Below are positions 26,432 to 39,392 of a DNA stretch of 64,000 nucleotides, piece by piece (positions within the stretch are counted from its first letter, which is position 1; the number at the start of each line of letters is the position of its first letter). Both the position numbers and the translations under genes were made by a program. The DNA lies in contig CAJNYU010000913.1 in the NCBI GenBank assembly GCA_905331475.1, positions 1 through 64,000 of the forward strand. The letters run 5' to 3'. Origin of the DNA: Rotaria socialis. Lineage: Eukaryota > Rotifera > Eurotatoria > Philodinida > Philodinidae. The notes below the pieces were generated by a model. The model worked only from the letters and a program-made list of their open reading frames with translations. It was not told the origin of the DNA and searched no databases.

Positions 26432-27537
26432 AGTTATTTTCAAAAATAAATATATATATTCAACATTTATATTTAAATATAAGCAAATGAATAGGACTTT
26501 GTATTTGATTCTTAAATCGTTTTACCGTCAATTTTTATTTTTCTTCCTGCTCCTGTTCCCATTCTTGGGACATTAGGATAGGAGCAAACTAGTTAATTGA
26601 GCTATTATTAAACCACGCGTTTTAAAAACCAATGAGAGATAACATTTAACCAAAACAATAAATTTGAGTCTTAAATAGAAAACAACATAGTGGAATTAAA
26701 TCATAAATCACTAAAAAGATATTTTCAGAAGGTAAAATTCTAATAAAGCGCCATCTATATGCGTCAAATGATTTGTCGTATAGTACATGTAGGAAAGGAA
26801 GAATTAAAATTCTTTAAAAGCACCACCAGCATTTCTAAAATGGCTGATAGGTGTGGAAGTAGTTTAAGAACATGCTTATTCGATGCAACCGTCTCCTTAA
26901 AGATTGTATATATCTATTATTTTAAAATTCTCTAGCAAAAGAAGAACATATGCATTTGATGCTTCTTCCTACGAAGAACACTCCCGTAGTTAAAAGGCGG
27001 ATATAAAGTTTTATAAAGAAACGAAATACATTTCAAGGATAGTTTTTTGCTAACAAACGAGAGTTTTTTCTGTTACTACTCTTACTGTTTTATGGTAACG
27101 CCGAAACAGCCATTGAAAAGCTAAATTTGACGTCGTTCCACTTTTGTTCAAGATTAATGAATAGAATAGTACCTAGTTTACATAATGATTGCATATTTTG
27201 AAAGAGAGAAAGGGAAGTCTGTTGAAATTATTTAAATGTTTTTGTCAACCTTTTTTATTAGTCTTCTGTCGTAAGTCCTACGTTTTCATTGTATAAACAA
27301 AACAAAAGTAGAGTAAATGTGAGTTTTGCTGAGTATCATTCTTTCTTTACGACCAAATAGAACAAGGAAAAATGAGGATGCACTTCGCTTGGTTTTTATT
27401 GAAAATGCTCTCTAATAAAAAGCTTCATGATATATTTATTGAAGCACACTCTACTTATTGAAAAGAATATATGTATGCAAAAACATCTCGTTTCAAATAT
27501 TCATTAAAAATATTGTTTACATGTTAAAATACTTCAG
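26432..27537. other. Divergent intergenic region
   Basis: This 1.1-kb spacer separates the SGSM start (minus) from the RABL2 start (plus). No gene or repeat is seen, and it should hold both promoters. Confidence 0.5.
27529..27537 (+). promoter_or_regulatory. Splice acceptor abutting the RABL2 start codon
   Basis: The sequence atacttcag runs straight into ATG. Either a 5' UTR intron or a spliced-leader trans-splice site would use this AG. Trans-splicing is known in bdelloid rotifers. No matching donor or upstream exon was recognised. Confidence 0.4.
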
Positions 27538-28295
27538 ATGAGTGAACCAACAACAAAAAACAATTCATCAACTACTGGTCCATTAAAAATCATCGTGCTA
27601 GGAGATAGTGCAGTTGGCAAGTCTAAATTACTCGAACGTTTTCTAATTAATTCTTAGTAAATATTGTTAATTTAATCTCCAATTGAAATTTGATGATATT
27701 TCTTTTTAAATAGTGTTGGCGCACGTTGTTCAACATTTGCTGTTAATATATTTAAACATACAGCTAAAGTTGATGGAAAACAATTCGATATTGAATTTTG
27801 GGATACAGGTTAGATATTTAATTTATTAAATTTTTATTTCATTCTTTTAAAAATATTTCAGCTGGTCAAGAGAAATTCAATAATATTCATCATTCGTATT
27901 TTCATCAAGCAGATGCTTGTATTATGGTGTGTAATTTTAAACATATGTATATTCTATGAAATTTTCGTTTTTCTTCTTCATGACAAAAGATATTTGATGC
28001 AACTCGAAAAATTACCTACAAGAATTTAGATCGTTGGTATAATGAATTACGTGATATTCGTCCACATATTCCATGTTTATGCGTTGTCAATAAAGTAGAT
28101 GTTGCCATGGAAGTAACAAAAAAATCATTTTCTTTCCCAAAGAAACATGATATGCCTCTTTATTACGTCTCAGCGGCTGACGGTACTAATGTTGTACGGC
28201 TATTTCGTGATGCTATTCGTCTTGCAAATGCTTATCGAACGGGTGATACACAAGATTTTATTGATCAAGTATTACGTGAACTTGAAGTAGGTTAA
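27538..28295 (+). CDS. RABL2: RABL2, Rab-like ciliary GTPase
   Basis: Four exons (27538-27656, 27714-27808, 27862-27926, 27990-28295) close to 194 residues. G1 is GDSAVGKSKLLERF, G3 is WDTAGQEKF, G4 is NKVD and G5 is SAADGTNV. The combination HSYFHQADACIMIFD, TRKITYKNLDRWY, RPHIPC and PLYYVSAADGTNVVRLF is diagnostic for RABL2. RABL2 is known to bind the IFT-B complex and to start intraflagellar transport at the ciliary base. There is no C-terminal prenylation cysteine, as expected for this family. The protein stops soon after the GTPase fold (RELEVG), shorter than vertebrate RABL2 with its acidic tail. An AATAAA signal lies about 35 bases after the stop. Confidence 0.95.
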
Positions 28296-28984
28296 TTTAA
28301 AAATGAGAAACGATAGCCGAAATGTTTACTATAAATAAAGGCACAGCACTTAAATGGAATTTTAGTTCTCTTTCGAAAAAAACTCATAACAAAGGAATTT
28401 TTTAAAATCCCAAAGACTATGTAAATATCTGAACAAATTAAACATTGTTCTCTATGGTAAGGATATTTAACTTCCAGATATGTATCCCTTGTTTCATGCT
28501 AGATTTTTATTTCCTATGATTGAAAATTTAATTCATTTTCTTTAAGATTACGAATTCTAATAGATCTAAAGGTCAACACGATTTAAGAGTACAATAAATA
28601 TAAGTTATTTGTAGTAGCATATAAAATAAGACGTAGATTGAGTGTATATTTAAATGCATCAAACTTCCTCTCGGAGTATGTATATAAAGACTTCCGAGTA
28701 ATTCGAAATGTGGTTGTTGTAATCAAAATAAAAATCAAACTAATCACAACAGTTCCTTAGAGACTGAAATATGGAGTCGACATACTTCATAACACAGATA
28801 ATCTAGTAAACATATATCAATAATCAAATAATACCCAATTTCAACAGCTAAACAAATTTTTTTGTTAGATACTGATCAAGTTAATCATTATTTTTGCAAT
28901 TTGACTCATTTTCAACCAGCAGAACTATTAGTGGTAGAAGAAAAGACTCGAAAACCTCGATATAGGCGTGGACTCATATATTAA
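28296..28984. other. Downstream spacer of RABL2
   Basis: AT-rich spacer between RABL2 and the G-run-ended element. It carries the RABL2 polyadenylation region and nothing else recognisable. Confidence 0.5.
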
Positions 28985-30075
28985 TAGGGGGGGGGGGCCC
29001 ACAGAATAGAAGCCCAGTGGGCTTCTATTTTGTTTTGAAAATTATAAATCTAGACATGGGCTTCTATTGCGATCAATTTCTTTTTATATTGCAGCTAAGA
29101 TTTTATCAGCTTACAAGCACAGAAATGCTCAGAAATTAAACTCAGAATGTTTAAATTCTCTAAAAGTTTTCAAAAGAACTGGCAAGGTTTCCTAGAGAAT
29201 ATAAACTGGCAAAGACTTCTTTTTCGGTTCAATACTATCAAATCAAGAAAGTCATGCGTTGTTTACACTAGTATTCACATTAAAGCGTTCATCTACTTCA
29301 ACATTTCATGGGACTTTATATAATACGAAAACTTCCGTTAGCATGATGCATTGATTTAGGAAATTATCAAGCTTTAAAAAGTCGAAAAACTTTGTATCAG
29401 ACATATACGAATATAGTACTACCAAACGACTTCATCATGAGCGCTTATTCATACTTCAAATTTGAAATATGAAATGCGGCATCTTTTAACTACCGAAACT
29501 GATAAGAATATAGAACTAAACCGTTGACAATAGAATAAGGATCTCTCATTTCTAAAAAAAGAGATTCTCGAGATCTTATAAGTGTTATAATAATCGATAC
29601 CACACCGGCATTCATTGGCATCTGTTTTTGAGTCGTATGATCTCCTGCGTGAGCTTCTATCACAATGTTGTTAAGTTAGAAAAATTTTAATCATTCGGCT
29701 TTCGAACTCTACCTAATTTCATAAGAAGAAGAAACTTAACAGGATGACATTGTTGTCCTCAAATTTATCTCCAATACTTCTTAGACAGCTAGAATTTATT
29801 AATATGTATGCCTCATATTTCTCAATTCTCGATAGAAGCTCATGTATCTTTTGGTATTAGAATGCATACAAAAAAAAGCAAATGAAGCATATAAATTGAG
29901 TTACAGCGAAACAGGGATAAGCAATAAAGTAGTCCATTCAATATGTTAAATTCACCGTTTTGTGTTTATTCAAGACAGGGTGGGCTTTTAATATGTCCGT
30001 AAAATTGTAAACCCAGGGCTGGGCTTCTATTATAGGATGAGCGTCTATTCTGCGGGGGAGGGGGGGGGGTGCCTG
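28985..30075. mobile_element. Putative 1.1-kb DNA element with G-run ends
   Basis: The left end is a run of G followed by GCCCACAGAATAGAAGCCCA. The right end, read on the other strand, is a C-run followed by CCCGCAGAATAGACGCTCA. GGGCTTCTATT motifs are repeated in direct and inverted form near both ends. The interior is AT-rich with no long frame. This looks like a non-autonomous element, class unknown. No clean target duplication was found. Confidence 0.4.
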
Positions 30076-30770
30076 TTCTAGAATTACTAATGTTTGTTTT
30101 CTGAAAATAAAATATTTCCATTGCGTGAATCAATAGAACATCAAACAAGAGGGATAACCTTCAAAGTATAAATTTCGAGGGGAAGCCTGGAATTCTCATT
30201 TTTTCCTGACTATTTATAATTCTTCTCGGTTACTTATAACTAATCGACAATGGAATCGTAATATATCATGTCACGATTTTCTTTTACACATTGATTATAT
30301 ACGATGACTTGTCAAGACGGTTTTCGTATAGAGGAATATTTTCTAAATCATAGCGAGAGTGTATTCAAACTCTATCATCAATCTTTTTCTTTTCATACTC
30401 TTGCAAAGAATTTCAGACAATGATCAGAACACATAACATATATAGACGCTTTATTTATAGCATAATCGTTCTCAGGAAATTAGTTTTTATCGTCTCAAGA
30501 TGTAATTTTTCTTGTTTAGACCATCAATGATGACACAACGACGAAAGATTAAATTCTTTTTACTATAGTCTGTAACAATTTGCACACTTTTTTAGCTGTC
30601 AGATAAATGCATATATATATATATATGTTGCTTTTAACGTTCATTAGAAAAGAATATTGGAAATTAAAAACCAATGACAATCACGTTTTTTTTCCGAAAC
30701 GTTATTTTTTTTTATACATGTTGGTCTAATGAATAAATAAAAAATACAAAGCATCAGACAATAAAATAAA

Positions 30771-32896
30771 CTATATTTTACACTGAGACATGTGTCCATT
30801 TTCTGAACCAGGAAAAGTAAAAGTTTCGTGCTTTTTTGATGGTGTTTGTGATAGCATAGGTGATATTGGACTATTGTGTTCAGGTGAAATATTAGTGCGA
30901 TCAATAGAACCAAGTGGAACAGCTAATAATGATCTTCTCTTATAATCATCATCGGTATTTGTAATTTTAAGATTTGTATTTAATGAATTTGTACAATTAA
31001 ATATTTCACTTAGTTCTCGACGAAATAATGATGATGTAGCTGAATAGAGAAAAAAATTACAACAACAGTTTAAATAACGAAACGTTTGTGTTAGTGTGAA
31101 TAGAGTCGAATTGGGTACAGTCAATTGACGAATTTGCATATAAAACCAATAGATTCTGTTCAAAATAAAGAAACAAACAGAGATATGTAAAAATAGAAAT
31201 TTCTTTTTAAATTTCTTTCTTACTGAAATGGAAATGACATAACCATAAAAGCAATAGCTACAGTAATCAACATAAATGTTATATTTCGATCAGTATTCCG
31301 CTGTCGTTGTAGTCTTTTACGAGCTGATGACGTTGAGTCAATACCAACTATATTCGTTGTTTCCATTAGTGAACGTTTTATTGACGTATTTTGACGAACA
31401 TGTAAACGATAAGCAATTAAAGTATTCAGTACGCCAAGAAAAAAAAATGGTACTATGAGAAAAAATTTTAAATAATCAATTAAATCATAAGTATATACAT
31501 ATATATTAGCGTTGACTTTAAAATATTTCTTAATAGTTGGAAAGAAAAAAAAGAAATATTTCGATTTGTTTTAAAATCAACTGAATTTTAAAGTCAACTC
31601 CGACATATATATTGTCTTTGTTTTTACCAATATAAGTAAATATAACTGAGATTGTTCCAAAAACTTTATAGGCAATAGGTCGAGATAATCGACACGTCTC
31701 GACAGAATTCGATGCATTCGGATTATAATGTAGTGTCAATGGAAACCATGAAAACAATATTACTGATATCAATATATAACTAATAACAGTTATTTTTGTT
31801 GCTTTAAAAGTAACATATTGTGCTTTTTTAAATGGTTTCCATATTGAAAACCATCTTTCAACTGATATAAATACTACAGAATAACCACTTAATGCCGCAA
31901 ATAACAGATCGAAATAGCCGTGAAAGTGACTAAAAACAAACACATCATAATTATTCTATTTGTCAAAGGAAACAAAATAAATCTTCATTTATTGCAAACG
32001 TTAAATAAATGAGGAAACATCGGATTCGCATCCGATTGTTATTTGTACGGCAAAAATTGAGTCAATTTATATATGTTGTGAATAATTCTAGGAAAAAAAA
32101 TCCCTGTACCCCCTCTCTCCCCCTCAGGGATGGTCTGGTCAAAAAGGACAATTTTTTTCGATAACTCAGCCATTACTTGACGGATCCTTTTCATCTTCGA
32201 ACTCGACCGAGATATCGATGAGATTATTCTGTGTACAAAATTTCGTGGCAATCGGATGAGGTTTTCAAGAGTTATCGTGCCTATGGATGGACACACTGAC
32301 CGATTCTACTGTACTCACTTTTTGAGTACCCAAAAACAACTAGGCCACGTAACTAATTTCATTACGAGGAAAAAATAAACTATTTTCCTGATGATTTACT
32401 AAATTTATTTTCCAGATAAAAAAACGAATAGACGCTAATTCTGTACGGTCATTTTGAATTTACAGAGAGCATATACTTTTACATTTAGAATCATGTTCGA
32501 ATCGTTAGGATATCATATTTTTCTATACAACAAACATAAAAACGTAATCATTTTTAAGTACACTAATTAAATTTTAATAGACTTTAAGTCTTGTATTATA
32601 ATTACATACCACCAAAAGGTTGACTGATCTGACAATGATATACTGAGGTAATCGGGTAAGATTATATTGAATAATGAAGTTGTTAACAAAAGAATATCAC
32701 TAACTGCAAGAACAATTGTAAATATCGATACACAAAATTTGATCATTTCACGACGTGCAAATACCAATATAGATAATAGATTACCAATAACACCGATGGC
32801 AACTGCCCATGGCATAATGAAATGAATACATATATAAACAATTAAACTCTTTTCATTTGTATGATGTAAATTAGTACTGTTATTAGCGTAAGTCAT
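30771..32896 (-). CDS. Class A (rhodopsin-like) G protein-coupled receptor, probably a peptide receptor
   Basis: Four exons (32610-32896, 31628-31929, 31224-31452, 30771-31155) close to 400 residues. An N-terminal tail with NNST glycosylation sites precedes TM1 (GVIGNLLSILVF, with the conserved Asn) and TM2 (LAVSDILLL, with the conserved Asp). The TM3 cysteine is made across the exon 1/2 junction (WWCHFHGYFD). ERW stands in place of DRY (SVERWFSIWKPF). TM4, TM5 and TM6 (MVMSFPFQ) follow, and TM7 has NCCCNFFLYS in place of NPxxY. The tail is Ser/Thr-rich. It resembles FMRFamide/neuropeptide receptor-like GPCRs of lophotrochozoans, but the ligand cannot be read from sequence. Intron 1 holds an R1 repeat and intron 2 holds a hairpin element, both non-coding. 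Confidence 0.9.
31507..31604. mobile_element. Shortened copy of hairpin element B
   Basis: The right end AACTGAATTTTAAAGTCAAC-TCCGAC with flanking ATATATAT matches element B at 10265-10507. The left end is a decayed copy (GCGTTGACTTTAAAATATT) beside TATATAT. It fills over half of the 175-bp intron 2 of the GPCR gene. Confidence 0.6.
32003..32413 (+). mobile_element. Interspersed repeat R1, copy 2 (longer form)
   Basis: It begins near GGAAACATCGGATTCGCATC, which can itself fold (TCGGAT/ATCCGA). It contains the R1 core and the GTACTCA-CTTTT-TGAGTAC hairpin at about 32312-32330. It continues about 85 bases past the hairpin into sequence shared with the copy at 39393-39612. It lies in intron 1 of the GPCR gene, on the opposite strand. 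Confidence 0.65.
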
Positions 32897-33462
32897 AATT
32901 ATGATAATCTATACGATCATCATATAAATCTAGAAATTTGAAACAATAAAATGAAACATATGTTCTGGTAAAAATATGGATAGGAGTTTTTTTTCTTCTT
33001 CTTCATGCAAAGCACGATCAGTCTTAACAAACCAACGATGCGTACATTGAAGGATGGAACATTAAAAATATTCTTGTGATGTCTCGTTCTCGTTGAGCTT
33101 CAATAGTCCGTGGTTATATTTTCTCATAGTTTATTCACTTTCGACTTATCGAAGAGTAAAAAACCTATGAAGCAGAAAAGGAAAGTTTCGATTATTCAGT
33201 TTTCTACTGTTTTTTCTTATGTTATTATTGGAAGAATATTTTTATAAAAAAACAAAGATTCACAATGAATATGTTAGCTTTTGATTTCATCGCCACTATC
33301 ATGTCTTTAGAAATTACAGTGATTGTTTGAATACTCAATAGTTACCAGCAATCTATGGAATGATTTATATATCTTAACTTTCGTGTTGCTTCACTAAAAC
33401 TATTGAGATAATTTCATATCCGAATTTTAAATAGATAAGCTCAATAAGATTCATCTTCATTC
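32897..33462. other. Upstream region of the GPCR gene
   Basis: AT-rich, no gene seen. It presumably holds the GPCR promoter. Confidence 0.4.
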
Positions 33463-33465
33463 TAA

Positions 33466-34082
33466 CGTGGGAATATTCCCAAGTGATTCGCATCATTTGG
33501 TCTCATACTTTGCTCATAGGTAGGATCCAATGAGACTAGGAAAAACCTAAAAGGTTTCGCGCCTGCAGGCCTATCCTTCGAAGTTATGACCGTTTTACTG
33601 GATTTTCGACCGCGGCCAAGGGATTTATAGAAAAATTGGATAATGGAATTCTGAGCTGAAATTTTGTCTAACAATAGGTCTCGTTGGTGTTAGAAGATTG
33701 TGAAACTATCAGTTAACACTGATTCTTTCTTTTAGAGATATTTCAGATTGAAGAAAACGGCCATGGTACAAAAATTATCGTAAAATTGACTTTTCTTCAA
33801 TCTGCAATATCTTTAAAAGAAAGCATCAGCGTTAACTGAAAGTTTCATAATCTTCTAACACCAATGAGATCTATTGTTAGACAAAATTTCAGTTCGAAAT
33901 TCCTTCATACATTTTTTCTATACATCCCTTGGCCGCGGTCGAAAATCCAGTAAAACGGTCATAACTTCGAAGGATCGGCCTAAAGGCGCGAAATCTTTTA
34001 GGTTTTTCCTAGTCTCATTGGATCCTACCTATGAGTAAAATATGAGACCAAATGATGCGAATCACTTGTGAATGTTCCCTCG
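33466..34082. mobile_element. Harbinger-like foldback MITE (617 bp)
   Basis: Two arms of roughly 300 bases are inverted copies of each other. Each starts CGTGGGAA / CGAGGGAA and shares CAAGTGATTCGCATCATTTG and other long blocks. Only a short loop near 33765-33785 is unpaired. The flanks are TAA at 33463-33465 and TAA at 34083-34085, a perfect 3-bp target duplication as made by PIF/Harbinger transposases. The element has no coding capacity. Confidence 0.8.
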
Positions 34083-34998
34083 TAAGCTCATTAATGTTTT
34101 CTATTCTATCGTGTTTTTGATTCAAATAAATTTACTAACAATAATAATCTCTTAAAATATTTTATAAAAAGAAAAAAGACTAGCTAAAAAGCAAATGATA
34201 ATTATATTTCATATTGAACAATAACTTTATCTTTGATTAGCAATTTATATTTAGACAATCTAATCTCTATATGCTTGATTATCGTATGTCTTCGCAATTC
34301 CTATTTTTAGAGAAAAATTAGATAACTAGCGAAGCACAGGAAACAAGCCATACGGAAAACAAATATAGTAATGAAAAAAAAATTAAGGATGCAGACTGTC
34401 AGCCATTAGAAACTTTGGATGTTTTTCCTATATAAGTTCTATTTTAACATAGGCTTTAAGAGATAGTCGAAGTTTCGGATTAGTCCTAGCGAGTGCTAGG
34501 CTTGAAATAGATTGACGGCTTAGTTATGAATGAATATTTCAATGAACACATTGTTGCTTTCAAATGTTCATCAATTGGCAGTTAGGGCACTCACAGATGG
34601 TAGATAAAAATAAAAAAAAAAGAAGAAATATAAATATCTGTCTTATTTCACGAGGACACGAAGAGAAATGCTTTACCAATGCTAACATAGAAAAACTGGA
34701 AAAAATATATTACTAAGTAGATTCATTATGGATAAAGGTAAATTCTCTTTCTTTAAATTTATTCATGAGATCTGATGAAAAGGCGAGAAAAATTCATTAA
34801 AGTAAAAAGAACTTTTTTCAGATTAATAACTGAATGAAAGGGCATCTCTGACATCTAGTTACCTCGTTTTAATATATAATCGTCTATATGAGTATAAAGT
34901 CATGCTCACTAGTCGACTAACACAATAAATAATTCATTGGAATAAATAATTCATCTTCTATTTTTGACACATGAGAATAAATTCTAATGAATTTTGCT

Positions 34999-35000
<2 letters not shown>

Positions 35001-35032
<32 letters not shown>
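35001..35032. repeat. (CT)n microsatellite
   Basis: About 16 uninterrupted CT units. Confidence 0.95.
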
Positions 35033-35035
<3 letters not shown>

Positions 35036-38000
35036 CTCATATTGATTCACTAGTCGAGAAAAATCCGATTTAGTTTTTATTCTCTTACTTAGTACTAAGA
35101 AAAAGTTTTGGTCTGTTTGCTCTTTTTTTGTTTTCTTCATATACGCAAAACTGGCACACGGGCATTTATCAAACAATATTATCTATCATGAGTTTCAGCT
35201 AGTCAAGGACAAAGAGAGCTTCATTTCCTATATAAAGATATTATCAATAAAAGCAGTTTCATATAACATCTACTGACCCAAAATTTATTCTAATTCTAAT
35301 AACACCTGAGAATATAATTTTTTTCTTCAATTGATATTCATTCCTATTTGTATGCTCACCTATATCAGGTGCTATAAATAATAAAACAATATTGCCTTTT
35401 GTGACTATTTAAATATCAGTACAGCAACAAAAAAGATTTCAGTAATTAAATAATACTATTATTCAAACCTGCAAAAGAGAACATAATCGTCTCAGATGAC
35501 AGAAATATCCACCGACATAGTCACACAAATATTTTTCTTTTTCTTACCTTGAAATAAAAATATGCAAAATTGATTTTGATTGGTTTCCGAATCAACTGTT
35601 GCTTTCAATGACATGCATTTCATTTTCAGTTCATTGACAATGCTATCTTGAATAATTTCACATGCAACAATACTAGAAATCGACAGTCTTTGGAAAATTC
35701 ATTCGGCGACTATAGATTTTAAACTAACAGTTTTTATTGTAAGTAGCTTAATGAGATTAACTCGTACGTTAGGATTAGAATCTTTGTTTTTATTCTGTCA
35801 CATAGAGACATTCATATTCATTCGTTACTTTGTTGATGTATGTTTCTAATATAATTTAATATTCTAATATGAAATCGAAAGAAATGCCCATCCTTGAATC
35901 AGTGAACATTGCCGTTGATAACAACAAGTAACAAAAATAGCGAGAATCAGAAAGTCATATTTTCGTGACATAAAAAGCAAAAATAAACGGACGCACTTTC
36001 AAGTGATGTTTGCCGCTTCTTTTTGTTCTTTGGCACAACTTTGAAGAGATTGGGCGTGTTAGTTTCTTTTGCTATTCTATGTGATCTGCTGCGTAAATCT
36101 AGAGCATGCAAAGACATTTGAAGAAATAAGTAATAACATGCAGTGTATAGGAAAGGAAACGAACTATTTCCTAGTATTATAATGGAAAAGACGATGCAAG
36201 AACATCATCATTATCGTTATTTTCATCAATGCAATGTATTGATGAATCGTTTTATAGTTAACTTTCAATCTTCTTATTTATATATATATATATTCTTAGG
36301 GAATGTCGTTAAATTTCAATTAAAATATTCATATACTAATTAACGTATGCATCAGACTGTTCATAAAGCATTTGAAAATTACATGAAATAAAGCATAACA
36401 AACAAAAAGTGAATCAATGATAGACAGTTGATGAGTATCGTCAATCATTCTAATGCATATGCACTAATGAATGTTTATAGTTAAATACATATTCTTTTTT
36501 ATGAGAGCACATATTTTGTTTGTCATAATATTCAGGCCATGAAAAAACGCGATGCTTACTTTTGTAACAAACTAATCGAATTTTACTAATGATCTATTCT
36601 TCAGTAACATCTCGTGCTTTTATGCCTATCAGAATAATACAAGATAAAATATTTAGAAACACCCTATCTATCATATGAAAAATAAGAAGCAACTTAAGCA
36701 AACAAACTTTTGTTCAGATGTAGCTATCTATGGCACGTACAATTCGATATGTTCGTGCTGGTAAAAGCTAAATATTTATATTGTTCTTTATCTTAATGAA
36801 AAAGATCATGCCATAAACATGAGAACTGTTTCTGAGCAAAAATCTATGGTGCTTTTGACTCAGCATAGTAACCTGAGATTTTTCAGGTCAATAGTAATAA
36901 TAATAAATATCTTATGTGTCTTGACATAATTTATTCATAAAAAAGTTGAAATACTTTTAATCATTGATTGATATTTATAGAAAATAAAGATTTCAACGAA
37001 AAAATCATACTTACTTTAGATATGTTAACTGAATGTCGATAATGAATAGCCGAATTATAATGTGTTAGTTCTATTTTTCGAGCAATACGATAAGGCTACA
37101 GAAGCGTTTTAGTAAAACAATGATGTTAAATATGCAAAACAAAATTTAACATGGTTAATAGAAGATGAGAATTTTTCTTGGCCCTTCATGTATGTTCGTT
37201 TACAGGTTTCTTTTGCGTTCTGTTTTCTTTTTATAATTATCAAAGAGTGTACAATAGGATTTTAATTAAAGCTTTTTTTAGATGTTTTACTTTTACAATG
37301 CTGCCAGTCAGATGCTTGAAGTGAAAGGAAGAATATATTTCGTACGTAAATGATAGAAGAAGCGAACCGAGGCAAATGAAAATAACTGGCACATTGTTGC
37401 TGTATACAAAAATATTGGCAAAGTTGTTGGCTCAGTTTCTTTTCTTCTCTCGCTTCGCCATTAAAAAGATTATTTGCTCTCTTCACTGTCTACTGACGAT
37501 AATATTGCTGTTGTGGTCGTTTCTTCTTGCTATTCCATTTCGTTGTTGTTTCAATGATGTCTACCAAAGTGAAAGAAGAAGAAAAAAAAGTAGAAGACGA
37601 GTGTTCGGATGTAGACTGGAAACAGTTTAACAAACGAATGCGCTTGTCATTTAGTAAAGTACACACATACACGTATCGATAGTTTTTCTTTTTCTCTCTC
37701 TTAAATGCCAATCTAACATTTGCCAGTTTTCTTCATTTTCCGATTGGGGATCTCGTATTTTCCGGATAGAATTCCGGATTTAGCGTCAACGACCAGTGTA
37801 TTGTTTATAATATGATGGCAACTCAATAATCTACAATGTTTATTCATGTTATATTACAGTTGCCTAAAGAATAAAACAACATTTTAGATGCATTCATCTT
37901 GATGTTTTTATTCTACTATTATCAACATAGTGAAGAGTAGATCGGGAAAGCCAATTAATAAAAAGTACGACAGAAACATTTGTTAGTGATGCATTTTCAA

Positions 38001-38744
38001 GCAAGAAAAGAACAATTTTCTAAGTATAGCCAGAAGTATTTTATAGTAATTGCTTGTCAAACATCAAGCGCCTGTTGGTACTGACAGGTTAAAAAAAGCA
38101 CCTAACGCAAACGAGTAAACATATAGTTAACTAAGATTCTGAGAAATACGATTTCACAAATAGAACACTAAAAAATAGTGCTAATATTATATTAAAATAT
38201 TCATAATCAATGAATAAATAAAACATAAGCACAATACTTCTTTAATTAATAGAAAATAAATACAAACAATTATTATGTATAAACTTGAAAAGTATTCTTT
38301 TCTGTCAAATTTTCCCGGCCACCGGAAACAACACCTGGGACGACTGTAAACAGCGTATATTTTACCTTATGAGATTTTATCTCAAATTTTCATCTCGTTT
38401 TATAACGAGCGCTTTCTCCCGCTAGTCAATCACTATCATTTCCGGCACCAGTTTTATATTAAAAGAGGTTATGTAAGTCGACGACATAATCATGACTTTT
38501 TCATCGTTCTATATCAGTTTCAGTATCCGTCTCTCAAACTTGACTACATCCTGTTTACCTTGTTTTTGAAAGATATTTTTCATTATTTTCAATTACAGCA
38601 TCAAAGAAAAATATCATTGACAATCGTCTCTTTTTCTTCGATAGAAATTTCATACTTATTAGCCTCCATTGAATGAGTCAAGTTTTACTTTAAGATCTTT
38701 TCTAATCTTAACTCTCTTTGACATATCACGCAAATTTATTGAGC

Positions 38745-38766
38745 TATATATATATATATATATATA
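38745..38766. repeat. (TA)n microsatellite
   Basis: About 11 uninterrupted TA units in the gene-poor stretch. Confidence 0.9.
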
Positions 38767-39329
38767 CTTATTTCATAGGACTTCTTAACAGTTTGTATGG
38801 TAATAACAAGAAGTGTTTTTTTTTGCTCGAGGCTACTCTTTTAAAACAAAGAAAAAATGTTCTCTATATATTTTTACCCATAATCTTGTAAAAAATGTCT
38901 ATTTCATACTTCAAATGTTTAAAAGCATTCACGAGAAAAATTTTTCATACAATATGGAAACGACCATCTTTTGTTACATGGAAATAATGACAAAAGATAA
39001 CGTAGCCATCAAGCAAACATCGAACATAGTAAAAAACAAGTGCATTCAAAATATTTTTGATATTCTAAAAAATGCATCTTGTTTAATAATGATTCAATGC
39101 CCTAGACATTTTCGTTTCATTTGTTTTTCTGGAGCTCATTTCATGCAAAAAATTGATTAGATATTGATATCTCATTTTTTCATCTCTTCTATATGAATGA
39201 ACTCCTCGTTATAATTGCTTCTTAGACTAACCATAAAATGCATAATTTAGCTAAAAGCAAGTCTTCTCTCAGTCGAATCTTCTGGAAGCGATCATTTACA
39301 TCTAGGTATGATATAATAATGAGTAGATT

Positions 39330-39376
39330 TTTGGGGCGTAACCAGAGGGGGGCCAGGGGGGCTCAGCCGCCCCTAG
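39330..39376. repeat. GC-rich element end (hAT-like)
   Basis: The sequence GGGGCGTAACCAGAGGGGGG followed by CAGGGGGGCTCAGCCGCCCC stands out in AT-rich DNA. It resembles the end of many hAT-type non-autonomous elements (CAGGGGCGTAGCCA style). It abuts R1 copy 3, so the two may be parts of one composite element. Confidence 0.4.
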
Positions 39377-39392
39377 AAAAAATAAAACCCTG

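Larger units (their letters stand above)
34086..39329. other. Gene-poor stretch
   Basis: More than 5 kb of AT-rich DNA with simple repeats and only short open frames of no recognisable family. The longest is 115 codons at 38813-39160, composed mostly of low-complexity AT-rich codons. I support no gene here. Confidence 0.55.

Noticed and set aside
38813-39160. 115-codon open frame on the plus strand
   Set aside because: AT-driven composition, no domain, no splice context and no signal peptide; likely chance.
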